Of a DNA stretch of 64,000 bases, positions 1 through 9,480 are shown piece after piece; position 1 is the stretch's first letter, and the number at the start of each line of letters is the position of its first letter. The notes beneath the pieces were generated by a model. That model was given only the letters and a program-made list of their open reading frames with translations, had not been told where the DNA came from and did not search any database. The stretch is from NCBI RefSeq assembly GCF_000385335.1, contig NZ_ARWA01000001.1, positions 1,070,001-1,134,000 of the forward strand, in the 5' to 3' direction. This stretch comes from Methyloferula stellata AR4. GTDB lineage: Bacteria > Pseudomonadota > Alphaproteobacteria > Rhizobiales > Beijerinckiaceae. The position numbers and the translations under genes were made by a program.

Positions 1-744
1 GCCTTCCGTCGTCTTTTGCCGCTGCGGCCCGGGAGCCGGTGGGATCACCGCCGAAAGGCGTAGGATCGCCGCGGCGAGATCGTCGATAAAGGTGAAGTCG
101 CGCCGCATGTCGCCATGATTATAGAGATCGATCGGCCGGTCCTCGAAGAGCGCCGACACGAATTTATAAAGCGCCATGTCCGGACGGCCCCAGGGGCCGT
201 AAACCGTGAAGAAACGCAGCATCGTCACCGGAATTGCGAAGAGATGCGCATAGGCATGCGCCATCTCCTCATTGGCCTTTTTCGTCGCGGCATAAAGCGT
301 CAGCGGATGATCGGCGCGATCTATCTCCCGGAAGGGGATGGAGCGATTGGCGCCATAGACCGAGGAGGTCGAGGCCAGCAGCGCATGGCGTGGCGGCGCG
401 CGGCGCATGCATTCGAGAAGGTTGAAGGTGCCGGTGAGATTGGCGTCGACATAGGCGCGCGGATTGTCGAGGCTGTAGCGCACGCCCGCCTGCGCGGCGA
501 AATGGAAGACGAGGTCGAATCCCGTGCCATAGGCGCCCTGCAACGTCTCCATATCCTCAAGCAGCAGCCGATGGGCGTGAAATCCCGGCTTGCCGGCGAG
601 GAGCGCCTGACGCTTCTCCTTGAGGGCGAGGTCGTAATAAGGCGTGAAGCCGTCGATGCCGGTGACCTCATGGCCTTCGTCCAAGAGCCGCCGGGCGACG
701 TGAAAACCGATGAAACCGGCCGTTCCGGTCACGAGAATGTGCAT
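1..744 (-). CDS. NAD-dependent sugar epimerase, UDP-glucuronate 4-epimerase-like (3' end outside window)
   Basis: Reading leftward from an ATG at 744, 248 codons stay open to the window edge, so the C-terminus is missing. The N-terminus carries the Rossmann motif GTAGFIG (residues 7-13), followed by the SDR-family elements FAAQAGV, STSSVYG and a YxxxK catalytic pair (YAATK). The order matches extended short-chain dehydrogenases of the UDP-glucuronate/UDP-glucose 4-epimerase group, which interconvert C4 epimers of nucleotide sugars for polysaccharide or LPS synthesis. The Pro-Trp-Gly-Arg-Pro-Asp-Met stretch near residue 190 is typical of the glucuronate epimerase branch. Exact substrate is inferred and not proven. 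No neighbour in the window informs the pathway, because the gene runs out of the left edge and hemA is divergent. Confidence 0.85.
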   Translation of the reverse strand, partial: MHILVTGTAGFIGFHVARRLLDEGHEVTGIDGFTPYYDLALKEKRQALLAGKPGFHAHRLLLEDMETLQGAYGTGFDLVFHFAAQAGVRYSLDNPRAYVDANLTGTFNLLECMRRAPPRHALLASTSSVYGANRSIPFREIDRADHPLTLYAATKKANEEMAHAYAHLFAIPVTMLRFFTVYGPWGRPDMALYKFVSALFEDRPIDLYNHGDMRRDFTFIDDLAAAILRLSAVIPPAPGPQRQKTTEG

Positions 745-797
745 GGGTTTGGAATTGCTCCAGATCAAAGGCACGATATGTGAGACATGTCAGAAAG

Positions 798-819
798 AGC
801 CCGGAGGCGGGGCTTTTTT
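798..819 (+). terminator. Intrinsic terminator-like hairpin upstream of hemA
   Basis: A five-base-pair GC stem (AGCCC / GGGCT) with a seven-base loop is followed directly by six T residues on the plus strand. No plus-strand gene ends here: the epimerase on the left is on the minus strand. It therefore either ends an unseen short transcript or attenuates a hemA leader. Confidence 0.45.
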
Positions 820-915
820 GGGTCCGCCGTCAAGGTTTTATCTCCGATCTTTCCGAAATGGCCCATTTCTTCACGAAATGAGACTTTCTGCCGCTTTTGG
901 AACGGATCGAAATTG

Positions 916-921
916 TATAGT
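916..921 (+). promoter_or_regulatory. Possible hemA -10 box
   Basis: TATAGT lies 86 bp before the hemA ATG and is the best -10-like hexamer in the gap. No convincing -35 hexamer is found at 16-18 bp upstream, so this is a weak prediction. Confidence 0.25.
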
Positions 922-1001
922 AAGGCAGGCTTGGTCGCCAAAGCCCGCTTTCGGCCCACCACCGGCTACGCTGGCCGGAGACTTTCGAGGATAAATTCCG
1001 C

Positions 1002-2294
1002 ATGGGGTACCGGCACTTCTTCGAGGACGCGATTGGCCGCCTGAAAACCGAACAGCGCTATCGCGTCTTTGCCGATCTTGAACGCGACGCCGAGCTGTTT
1101 CCGCTCGCCCACTGGCATCGCAGCCCCGGCCAGATAGAAGATGTCGTCATCTGGTGTTCCAACGACTACTTGTGCATGGGCCGGCATCCCGAAGTGATCG
1201 GCGCCATGGCGGAAGCCGCGGCGCATTATGGCGTCGGCGCCGGCGGCACCCGCAATATTTCGGGTACCAACCATCCGCTCGTCGAACTCGAGTCGGAGCT
1301 GGCGCAGCTGCATGGCAAGGATAACGCGCTGGTCTTCACCTCCGGCTGGATTTCCAATCTCGCGGCCATTTCGACGATCGCGGATTGTCTGCCGAATTGT
1401 CTCATCCTGTCGGATGCCTTGAACCATAATTCGATGATCGAGGGCATCAAGCGGTCCTCGGCCGAGCGCAAGATCTTCCGCCACAACGATCTCGATCATC
1501 TCGAAGAATTGCTGCAGGCCGCCGGGCCCGAGCGCAACAAGCTGATCGTCTTCGAAAGCCTTTATTCCATGAATGGCGATATCGCGCCGATCGGCAAGAT
1601 CGCCGATCTCGCCGAGCGCTATAATGCGATGACCTATATGGACGAGGTTCATGCCGTCGGCCTCTATGGCGCGCATGGCGGCGGTATTGCCGAGCGCGAC
1701 GGCGTGATGCATCGCATCGACGTTATCGAAGGCACGCTCGCCAAGGGCTTTGGCACGCTCGGCGGCTATATCGCCGCCGACAGCATGATCATCGATGCGG
1801 TGCGTTCCTATGCGCCGTCCTTTATTTTCACGACCGCGCTGCCTCCGGCCGTCGCAAAAGCGGCCTGCACGGCCGTCAAGCTCCTGAAGAACGGCGCCGA
1901 ATGGCGGGCCCAGCATCAGCGTCAGTCGATGCTGACGAAACATGCTCTGAGCGCGGCGGGCCTCCCTGTGATGCCGAACCACTCGCATATCGTGCCAGTG
2001 TTCGTCGGCGACGCAGAGCGGTGCAAAGCCGCGTCCGACATGCTGCTCGAACGCCACGGCATCTATATCCAGCCGATCAATTATCCGACGATTCCGAAAA
2101 CCACCGAGCGCCTGCGCATCACGCCGACGCCTTTGCACACGGACGCGCATATCGTGCATCTCGTCGAATCGCTCGTCGATGTCTGGAAGGCGCTGAAGCT
2201 GCCTTTCGTCGTCGAGCCGAAGATCGTCGAATTCAAGCGCGAGACGGTGGACGCCCGCTGCACCTTCCCGGAATTCAAACGCGCTGCCGAATAA
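1002..2294 (+). CDS. hemA: 5-aminolevulinate synthase
   Basis: The enzyme condenses glycine and succinyl-CoA to 5-aminolevulinate, the first step of the C4 (Shemin) route to haem in alphaproteobacteria; it is cytosolic and PLP-dependent. The 430-residue protein has the expected length. Visible features are the N-terminal YRVFADLER block, the glycine-rich [14 protein letters not shown] region, the DEVHAVG motif with the PLP-pyridine Asp, and [11 protein letters not shown] with the Schiff-base lysine at residue 248, the position reported for the Rhodobacter enzyme. The ATG at 1002 gives the family-standard N-terminus MxYRxFFE. The gene stands alone, divergent from the epimerase, with a terminator-like hairpin and a possible -10 box upstream. 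No clear terminator follows, only a short palindromic repeat at 2362. Confidence 0.97.
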   Translation: MGYRHFFEDAIGRLKTEQRYRVFADLERDAELFPLAHWHRSPGQIEDVVIWCSNDYLCMGRHPEVIGAMAEAAAHYGVGAGGTRNISGTNHPLVELESELAQLHGKDNALVFTSGWISNLAAISTIADCLPNCLILSDALNHNSMIEGIKRSSAERKIFRHNDLDHLEELLQAAGPERNKLIVFESLYSMNGDIAPIGKIADLAERYNAMTYMDEVHAVGLYGAHGGGIAERDGVMHRIDVIEGTLAKGFGTLGGYIAADSMIIDAVRSYAPSFIFTTALPPAVAKAACTAVKLLKNGAEWRAQHQRQSMLTKHALSAAGLPVMPNHSHIVPVFVGDAERCKAASDMLLERHGIYIQPINYPTIPKTTERLRITPTPLHTDAHIVHLVESLVDVWKALKLPFVVEPKIVEFKRETVDARCTFPEFKRAAE

Positions 2295-2361
2295 GGCAGG
2301 CCGTTGATCTGGCTGACGTTGCAGGCGGGTGGAACAAAGCAGCCGCAGACGTACGGCACTT

Positions 2362-2381
2362 CCTTCTCCCGTGGGAGAAGG
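2362..2381. repeat. Short palindromic repeat, family C fragment
   Basis: CCTTCTCCC-GT-GGGAGAAGG is a perfect 9-bp inverted repeat. The same sequence opens the longer repeat at 15503-15667, so this looks like an isolated fragment of that dispersed family. It lies between convergent hemA and the Cys-rich gene. Confidence 0.6.
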
Positions 2382-2442
2382 GCGACACGCACTGGCTGAT
2401 TTCAACCTTAGATTGAAGGAAGCGTTCGGTCGGACGGCGCGA

Positions 2443-2826
2443 TCAGCGGGCCGCGAGACGATCGGCGGCCGATTTGCAGCCACCCGTCAACTCGGCGATA
2501 TGTGCCTGCAAGCAGGCCTCCGCTTCGCCGGCGCCGAGCCTGCTGCCGGGGCAAAGCCGGGCAAGATCCGAACTGCAAACGTCGTGCATGGCCGAGGCCA
2601 TCGTGCCGCGGCAGGTTGCCGACACGTTCATGTAATTCGAGCCGAGACAGCGGACGACACGACCACCGCCCGCCGGCGTGCCGGAGCAATAGGTCTGGAT
2701 ATCGGAATCGCAGGATCTCGCGATGGCTTGGAGCCGGGCTGCGAGGCCATCCGCTGCGACATTGATCGTTCCGAGACCAACAACAAGGGCAGCGGCAAGG
2801 GCAGACGAAAATAAACGAGATGACAT
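2443..2826 (-). CDS. Secreted cysteine-rich repeat protein
   Basis: The 127-residue product starts with a classical Sec signal peptide (MSSRLFSSALAAALVVGLGTI, then an Ala-Ala cleavage region). The mature part has eight cysteines in the spacing of the GLG1-type Cys-rich repeat (CxxDIxxxC, RVVRCL, LxxxC, CxxDLxxLC, CL, C). The function of bacterial members is unknown; a periplasmic, disulfide-bonded protein is inferred. The ATG at 2826 was chosen over the longer frame to 2934 because it begins the signal peptide and is preceded by GGGGAA at a normal distance. It lies 159 bp downstream of the peptide-transporter ATPase gene on the same strand and may have its own promoter. Confidence 0.75.
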   Translation of the reverse strand: MSSRLFSSALAAALVVGLGTINVAADGLAARLQAIARSCDSDIQTYCSGTPAGGGRVVRCLGSNYMNVSATCRGTMASAMHDVCSSDLARLCPGSRLGAGEAEACLQAHIAELTGGCKSAADRLAAR

Positions 2827-2985
2827 AATGTTCTTCCCCGGGAACAGCCGTGATTCGCTCGCTGCGCCAATTCGTAACGCAATGCGAACGCATACAATGT
2901 GCGAGCCCGCACCTTGTGTTCCAGAGTGAAACAAAAGGGAGTGATTCGCTAGATCAACTTAACTCGAGCGAAAAGGTTGCAAGAT

Positions 2986-4584
<1,599 letters not shown>

Positions 4585-4640
4585 TAGAACGTTGTCGCCT
4601 TAAGTTGAATCATGATCACGTTCTAATCTTATGTATTGAC

Positions 4641-4683
4641 GCATGATCTTGTCCAAAAAGTCTGCAACTTTTTGGGATCATGC
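4641..4683. repeat. Dispersed palindromic repeat, family D copy 1
   Basis: GCATGATC...GATCATGC with inner arms AAAAAGT / ACTTTTT forms a nested palindrome of about 43 bp. A near-identical copy is at 18390-18434. It sits between two genes of one operon and could form a hairpin in the mRNA. Confidence 0.75.
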
Positions 4684-4684
4684 T

Positions 4685-5779
4685 CTAGGCGCTTCCCACG
4701 CCGAGCCTGTCGCGCCAATTCTCGCCGAGCTGGTTGAGCGCGGCCAAAGTCAGGCCCAAAAACAGCGCGGGAAAGACAAGGAGATGGATCGAGGCTTGGA
4801 TATTGCGCGCGCCGTCGGCAATGAGAATGCCCCAGCTCGTCAAAGGCTCCTGTACGCCTAACCCTAAGAAAGACACGAAGCTTTCGAGCAGGATCACGCG
4901 CGGCACGAGCACGGTGAGATAGGCGACGATCGGCCCGGCCGCATTGGGAAGAATGTGGCGCCAGAGGATGGCCGGCGTCGTCGCGCCGAGCGCTTCCGCC
5001 GCGGCCACATAATCGCGGCGTTTGATCGAAAGCGTCTGGCCGCGCACGATGCGCGCCATGTCGAGCCATTCGACCGCGCCGATCGCGACGAAGATCAAAA
5101 CGAAATTGCGGCCGAAGACGACGACGAGAACGATGACGAGAAAGATGAAGGGCAGCGCATAGACGACTTCGACGATGCGCATCATGATCGCGTCCACGCT
5201 GCCGCCGAGATAGCCGGCCGTCGCGCCCCAGGCGACGCCGACGAGAAGAGCGACGAGCGACGCCAGAATGCCGACGGCGAGCGAGATGCGCCCGGCGATC
5301 AGCGTGCGGGTGAGAAGATCGCGGCCATTGGCATCGGTGCCGAAGAGAAAATAAATCTGGCGGATGGGCAGGTCGAGCGCGAGGTTATGATCGCCCGCGG
5401 CCTGCCCGATGATCTTCGCCGTGCCGAAAAGATCGGAATGATCGAAGTAGCGTGCGACGCGTGGATCGATCGGGGCTTCGCTTTTCAGCGTTAGATGCAG
5501 CGTGTCGCCTTCGATCGTGTAGGCGGCTTCGGTATGAATGCGCTGCGTCAGCGCCGAGAGCGACATGTCGAGCTCTTCCGGGCTCGGATGCGCGACGAGG
5601 GATGGCCCGGTCAAGACATAATCGCGATAGACGCGGTCATAGGCATGCGGCGAAAGCCATGGGCCCAGAAAACAGGCGAGGGTAATCGCGATAAGAATGG
5701 CGAGGCTCGCAATCGTCGAGAGCCTTGTGGTCGAGAGCCTTGCGCCGCGCAGGGTCTCCATCATGGCGGGCTCAATCAT
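4685..5779 (-). CDS. oppC: Peptide ABC transporter permease, OppC type
   Basis: An inner-membrane permease subunit of the peptide importer. The N-terminal hydrophobic segment (LASLAILIAITLACFLGPWLSP-like) is followed by an unusually long periplasmic part (about residues 45-140), then five membrane segments with the permease signature region EALGATTPAILWRHILPN that contacts the ATPase. The ATG at 5779 is preferred because it overlaps the last codons of oppB (ATGATTGA overlap), typical of translational coupling; an in-frame ATG at 5806 is possible. From that start the protein is 364 residues. The long extracytoplasmic insert resembles YejE and OppC proteins. Confidence 0.9.
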   Translation of the reverse strand: MIEPAMMETLRGARLSTTRLSTIASLAILIAITLACFLGPWLSPHAYDRVYRDYVLTGPSLVAHPSPEELDMSLSALTQRIHTEAAYTIEGDTLHLTLKSEAPIDPRVARYFDHSDLFGTAKIIGQAAGDHNLALDLPIRQIYFLFGTDANGRDLLTRTLIAGRISLAVGILASLVALLVGVAWGATAGYLGGSVDAIMMRIVEVVYALPFIFLVIVLVVVFGRNFVLIFVAIGAVEWLDMARIVRGQTLSIKRRDYVAAAEALGATTPAILWRHILPNAAGPIVAYLTVLVPRVILLESFVSFLGLGVQEPLTSWGILIADGARNIQASIHLLVFPALFLGLTLAALNQLGENWRDRLGVGSA

Positions 5780-6692
5780 GCCGGACTCGCGGATCGACGA
5801 GCCCATAGGCGAGATCGACGAGAAGATTGAAGACGATGATGAAGACGGCGACGGTGACGACAGTGCCCATCACGATCGTATAGTCGCGCCCGAGCGCGCC
5901 ATCGACGAAATAGCGGCCGAGGCCGGGGATCGAGAAGATCGTTTCAACCACCACGGTTCCGGTGAGAAGTCCCGCCGCCGCCGGACCGAGATAAGAGAGA
6001 ACCGGCAGACAGGCACCGCGAAAGGCATGAAGATAAATATATGACGGCGAATGCCCGAAGGCGCGCAACGTGCGGATGAACGGCGCCGACAGCGTATCGC
6101 GCATGGCGGCTTGAGTAAGGCGTAGAATCACGGCGATCTGTGGCAGGGCCAATGTGAAGACGGGCAGGATCTGATGGCGCCAATCGCCATCGTCCCAGCC
6201 GGCGACGGGCAGCCATCGCAAATCCAACCCGAAACTGACTTGCAGCAGCGGCGCGACGACAAAAGCCGGCACGGCTATGCCGCAAAGCGTCACGATACGC
6301 GCCAGCCAAAGCACTGTCCCATGCGGCCTGATCGCCGCAGCCATGCCGAGCGGCACGCCGACGAGCAGAGCGAAGGCGAGCGCTTCGGCGCCGATCTGCA
6401 TGGAAATCGGCAGGGCCACTTTGAAAATATCGTTCACGCTGAAATCGCGCCAATGCAGGCTTGGGCCAAGGTCGCCGTGAAGGAGATTCCACAGATAGAG
6501 CCCATATTGCTTATAGAGCGGCAGATCGAGCCCATAGGCGTGCTGGACGTTTTTCAAAATCTCCGGATCGAGCCCGCGCTCGCTGTCGAAGGGACCGCCG
6601 GGCGCGAGCCGCATCACGAAGAAGGAGAGCGTCACGATCGCGAGAAGTGTGGGGACGGCGGCGGCGATGCGGGCGAGGATCAGACGCAACAT
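5772..6692 (-). CDS. oppB: Peptide ABC transporter permease, OppB type
   Basis: The 306-residue protein has the OppB/DppB fold: one N-terminal membrane helix (ILARIAAAVPTLLAIVTLSFFVMRL), the conserved PGGPFD segment, then five more helices and the EAA-like loop TLRAFGHSPSYIYLHAFRGA before a C-terminal ending in LVDPRVRHD. It pairs with the OppC-type permease, whose start it overlaps by 8 bp, to form the membrane channel. The length is that of OppB (about 306) and not of YejB (about 360), so the operon is named Opp-like. The binding-protein gene lies 26 bp upstream. Confidence 0.92.
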   Translation of the reverse strand: MLRLILARIAAAVPTLLAIVTLSFFVMRLAPGGPFDSERGLDPEILKNVQHAYGLDLPLYKQYGLYLWNLLHGDLGPSLHWRDFSVNDIFKVALPISMQIGAEALAFALLVGVPLGMAAAIRPHGTVLWLARIVTLCGIAVPAFVVAPLLQVSFGLDLRWLPVAGWDDGDWRHQILPVFTLALPQIAVILRLTQAAMRDTLSAPFIRTLRAFGHSPSYIYLHAFRGACLPVLSYLGPAAAGLLTGTVVVETIFSIPGLGRYFVDGALGRDYTIVMGTVVTVAVFIIVFNLLVDLAYGLVDPRVRHD

Positions 6693-6718
6693 GGATCAGA
6701 TCCGCGCCCGCAGATAAG

Positions 6719-8347
6719 TCATTGCGTGACCGCCGGCGCGATCGAAATATAGCGGCCGGGATGATGATCGATCACATTGGTCTCCCAGCCCTGAACTTTC
6801 TTCGAGACAATATTATGCGATTCATAGGAGAGCAGCACGAGATAGGGCTGTTCGGCCAAAAGAAGCGTCTCCGCCTGATGCAAGATCTCCTGGCGTTTTT
6901 CGGGCAAGGGTTCGGTGGCGGCAGCCTGCATCAAGGCATCATAATCGCGATTGTTGAAATTCGCGACATTCAAACCGGGGTTGTTGCTTTCGGCCAGAAA
7001 CAAAAAATTCTGCGCGTCCGGATAATCGCCGAGCCAGGAGAAGCGCATGATCTCGAACGGCGCCTTTGAGCGCATGAAAGCGTAGAAGCTCGTCGCATCC
7101 GTATTGATGAGCCGCGTCTCGACGCCGATCCGCCGCCACATATCGGCGACCGCGACGGCGGTCGCCTTATGGTTCTCCGACGTATTATAGCGAAACTCGA
7201 CCTCGAGCTTTTTGCCGCCCGGCCCGAAACCGGCCTCCTGCAACAGGCGCTTGGCTTCGTCTTCGCGATCGAAAGGGCTCATGTCCTTCCATGTGACCAT
7301 TGAAGGTTCACCATAGGACTCGATGCCCGGCGGGACGAAACTATAGCCGGGCGTCATCGTCCCGCCCCAGATTCGGCCGGCCAGAAATTCGCGATCGACG
7401 ACCATGGAGAGCGCTTGGCGCACGCGGACATCGTCGAAAGGCGGGCGTCTCGTATCGAAGGCGAAATAATAGCCGCCGAGATAGGGCGCAACCTTGAATT
7501 CATCGCCAAGCCGCGCCCGGACAAAGGCGATCTGATCGAGCGGTACATCGTCATAGGAATCGATTTCGCCGGCCAAGAACTGCCGCAAGGCAGCGGCCCG
7601 GTCTTCGATCGGCGTGATGATCTCCTTGTCGAGCGCGACATGCGCCGCGTCGTGGAAATAAGGGTTCTTCACCAGCACGAGCCGGTCGTTCGGCATGAAG
7701 GATTTCAGCATGAAGGCGCCGTTGCTGACCAAATGGCCCGGCTTCACGAATGCGTTGCCATAGGCCTCGACCGATTGGCGGTGGAGCGGATAGGCCGTCA
7801 GATGGGTGAGCTGCTCGATGAAATAGGGGACCGGCCGTTCCAGGGTGATTTCGAGTTCGATCGGGCTCAGCGCGCGCACGCCGAGCGTCTCGACCGGCGC
7901 GTGGTGTTTGTTGATCTCCTCGGCATCTTTCAGCGTGTAGAAAATATTGGCATAGGGCGCGCCGGTCGCCGGATCCATCAGGCGCCGAAAGGCGAAGACG
8001 AAATCGTCGGCCGTGACCGGATCGCCATTCGACCATTTCGCGTCCGGCCGCAAATGGAAGAGATAGACGGTCTTATCCTTATTCACGTCCCAGCTTTGGG
8101 CGACGCCCGGCTGCAGCTCGCCGCGCCCGTCATGGATGACGAGCCCTTCATAGAGTTCGGTGAAGACATTGCCTTCGAGAACGGTCGTCGCCTTATGCGG
8201 ATCGAGCGAACCCGGATCGCCATATTCGCCGCGATGCCAGACCATCTCGGCGTGGGCTTGCGGGGCAAGGGCGGAGAGGCAAAGGAGAAGAATGCAAGCA
8301 CGCAGAAGGCGACGTGGTTGCAAACCATCACATATAAGGCGCGTCAT
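6719..8347 (-). CDS. oppA: Peptide ABC transporter substrate-binding protein, OppA type
   Basis: A periplasmic binding protein of the SBP_bac_5 family that delivers peptides to the Opp permease. From an ATG at 8347 the product is 542 residues, with signal peptide LLRACILLLCLSALAPQAHA and a mature start EMVWHRGEYGDPGSLDPHKA, typical of OppA. Family blocks such as LRPDAKWSNGDPVTADDFVFAFRR and NGAFMLKSF follow. The frame stays open to 8461, but those 38 extra residues are encoded by a dispersed palindromic repeat and are unlikely to be native. Even the chosen ATG lies inside the repeat edge; a TTG eight codons on is an alternative. First gene of the transporter operon. Confidence 0.9.
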   Translation of the reverse strand: MTRLICDGLQPRRLLRACILLLCLSALAPQAHAEMVWHRGEYGDPGSLDPHKATTVLEGNVFTELYEGLVIHDGRGELQPGVAQSWDVNKDKTVYLFHLRPDAKWSNGDPVTADDFVFAFRRLMDPATGAPYANIFYTLKDAEEINKHHAPVETLGVRALSPIELEITLERPVPYFIEQLTHLTAYPLHRQSVEAYGNAFVKPGHLVSNGAFMLKSFMPNDRLVLVKNPYFHDAAHVALDKEIITPIEDRAAALRQFLAGEIDSYDDVPLDQIAFVRARLGDEFKVAPYLGGYYFAFDTRRPPFDDVRVRQALSMVVDREFLAGRIWGGTMTPGYSFVPPGIESYGEPSMVTWKDMSPFDREDEAKRLLQEAGFGPGGKKLEVEFRYNTSENHKATAVAVADMWRRIGVETRLINTDATSFYAFMRSKAPFEIMRFSWLGDYPDAQNFLFLAESNNPGLNVANFNNRDYDALMQAAATEPLPEKRQEILHQAETLLLAEQPYLVLLSYESHNIVSKKVQGWETNVIDHHPGRYISIAPAVTQ

Positions 8348-8446
8348 GCCCGGCCTTGAGCCGGGCATCCAGGCATTGAACTTAATCGTCGAGACCACTC
8401 TCAAAACATTATTCCTGGATGCGCGGGTCAAGCCCGCGCATGACGC
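8342..8446. repeat. Dispersed palindromic repeat, family A copy 1
   Basis: Two outward arms CGTCATGC / GCATGACG enclose two internal GC hairpins built on GCCCGG-CTTGAG-CCGGGC and GCGCGGG-TCAAG-CCCGCGC, about 105 bp in all. A second copy is at 34669-34796. The left edge overlaps the start of oppA. Confidence 0.8.
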
Positions 8447-8457
8447 GCTGGCGGCGG

Positions 8458-9285
8458 TCATCCCTCCGACAATTTCACTTTATGCTGCGCCACCGGGATC
8501 TGCGCGCGGACTTTCTTGACGAGCGTCGGATCGAGCCGCGCCGAGACGATGCCGACGCCGTCGGAAGCTTTCGCGATCACATGACCCCAGGGGTCTGCGA
8601 CCAGCGAATGGCCATAGGTCTGGCGCGGTTCATTGCCGGATAGATGCGTGCCGGTCTGCGCCGCCGCGCAAAAATAGGTTTCGGTTTCGATCGCGCGGGC
8701 GCGGCACAGCACTTCCCAATGATCCTTGCCGGTTTGCAAGGTGAAGGCCGAAGGCAGCGCGATCATTTCGGCTCCCTTGGCGACAAGCGCCTGAAACAGA
8801 TCCGGAAACCGCAGATCGTAGCAAATCGAGCAGCCGACGGTCATGTCTTCGCAAGCATATGTCGCGATGGCATCGCCCGGCTTGAAAGAGGCGCTTTCCT
8901 CATAGCGCGTGCCGTCCGGCGCAGTAATGTCGAACATATGGATCTTGCGATAGCGGGCGATCTCGCGCCCTTCGCGGTCGAAGGCAACCGTCGTATTATG
9001 GATGCGGTCTTCGCCTTCCGCGCGCTCCAGCATCGAGCCGGCATGGATGAAGATCTTGTGGCGTTTGGCGAGCGCCTGCATGGCGTTATAGGCCGGCCCA
9101 TCCGGCAGGCGTTCGGCAGCGGCGAATTTATCGGCCCTGGCGCCGCCGAGAAAATCGAAACATTCGGGCAGGCAGACCCAATCGGGCTTCTCTTCCGCCA
9201 CGGCCTGCTCGATGAGCTTCACGGCGGCCGCTATATTGGCGGCTTTGTCGCTGATCGAGTTCATTTGAATGAGGGAGATTTTCAT
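8458..9285 (-). CDS. Carbon-nitrogen hydrolase, Nit2/omega-amidase-like
   Basis: A cytosolic amidase of the nitrilase superfamily, 275 residues. The catalytic triad is visible: Glu41 in CLPECFDF, Lys114 in YRKIHMFD, and Cys155 in ICYDLRFP. The YRKIHMFD and CYDLRFP forms are characteristic of the Nit1/Nit2 branch, whose members hydrolyse deaminated glutathione or omega-amides of 2-oxoacids. The ATG at 9285 starts the usual MKISLIQMNS beta strand; the longer frame to 9348 adds 21 residues without family support. Ends beside a family A repeat, with oppA transcribed in the same direction downstream. Confidence 0.88.
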   Translation of the reverse strand: MKISLIQMNSISDKAANIAAAVKLIEQAVAEEKPDWVCLPECFDFLGGARADKFAAAERLPDGPAYNAMQALAKRHKIFIHAGSMLERAEGEDRIHNTTVAFDREGREIARYRKIHMFDITAPDGTRYEESASFKPGDAIATYACEDMTVGCSICYDLRFPDLFQALVAKGAEMIALPSAFTLQTGKDHWEVLCRARAIETETYFCAAAQTGTHLSGNEPRQTYGHSLVADPWGHVIAKASDGVGIVSARLDPTLVKKVRAQIPVAQHKVKLSEG

Positions 9286-9406
9286 CGCAGGCTCTGAAGC
9301 GCGCTCAAGCTTACGCGCAAACGGCAAAGCCGGATCGCTTTGCCTCAAGACCTGATCTTAGCAGAGCGGCGCTTCGCGGAACAAGGATCGAAACGCCGCG
9401 CCTATG

Positions 9407-9479
9407 CCGTCATTGCGAGGAGCGTAGCGACAAAGCAATCCATGCCGTCTGGACTGCTTCGCTTTGCTCGCAATGACGG
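9407..9479. repeat. Dispersed palindromic repeat, family B copy 1
   Basis: CCGTCATTGCGAG ... CTCGCAATGACGG, an imperfect 73-bp palindrome containing CAAAGCAATCC. A second copy lies at 44899-44981. It fills the gap between the chemoreceptor stop and the nitrilase gene. Confidence 0.8.
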
Positions 9480-9480
9480 T

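Noticed and set aside
517-530. GTCGAATCCC resembling a tRNA T-arm
   Set aside because: Lies inside the epimerase reading frame, with no cloverleaf around it.
899-921. GGAAC upstream of hemA as an EcfG promoter
   Set aside because: No CGTT-like element 16-17 bp downstream.
966-2483. 505-codon open frame antisense to hemA
   Set aside because: hemA is complete with its catalytic lysine; the antisense frame spans a repeat and has no family match.
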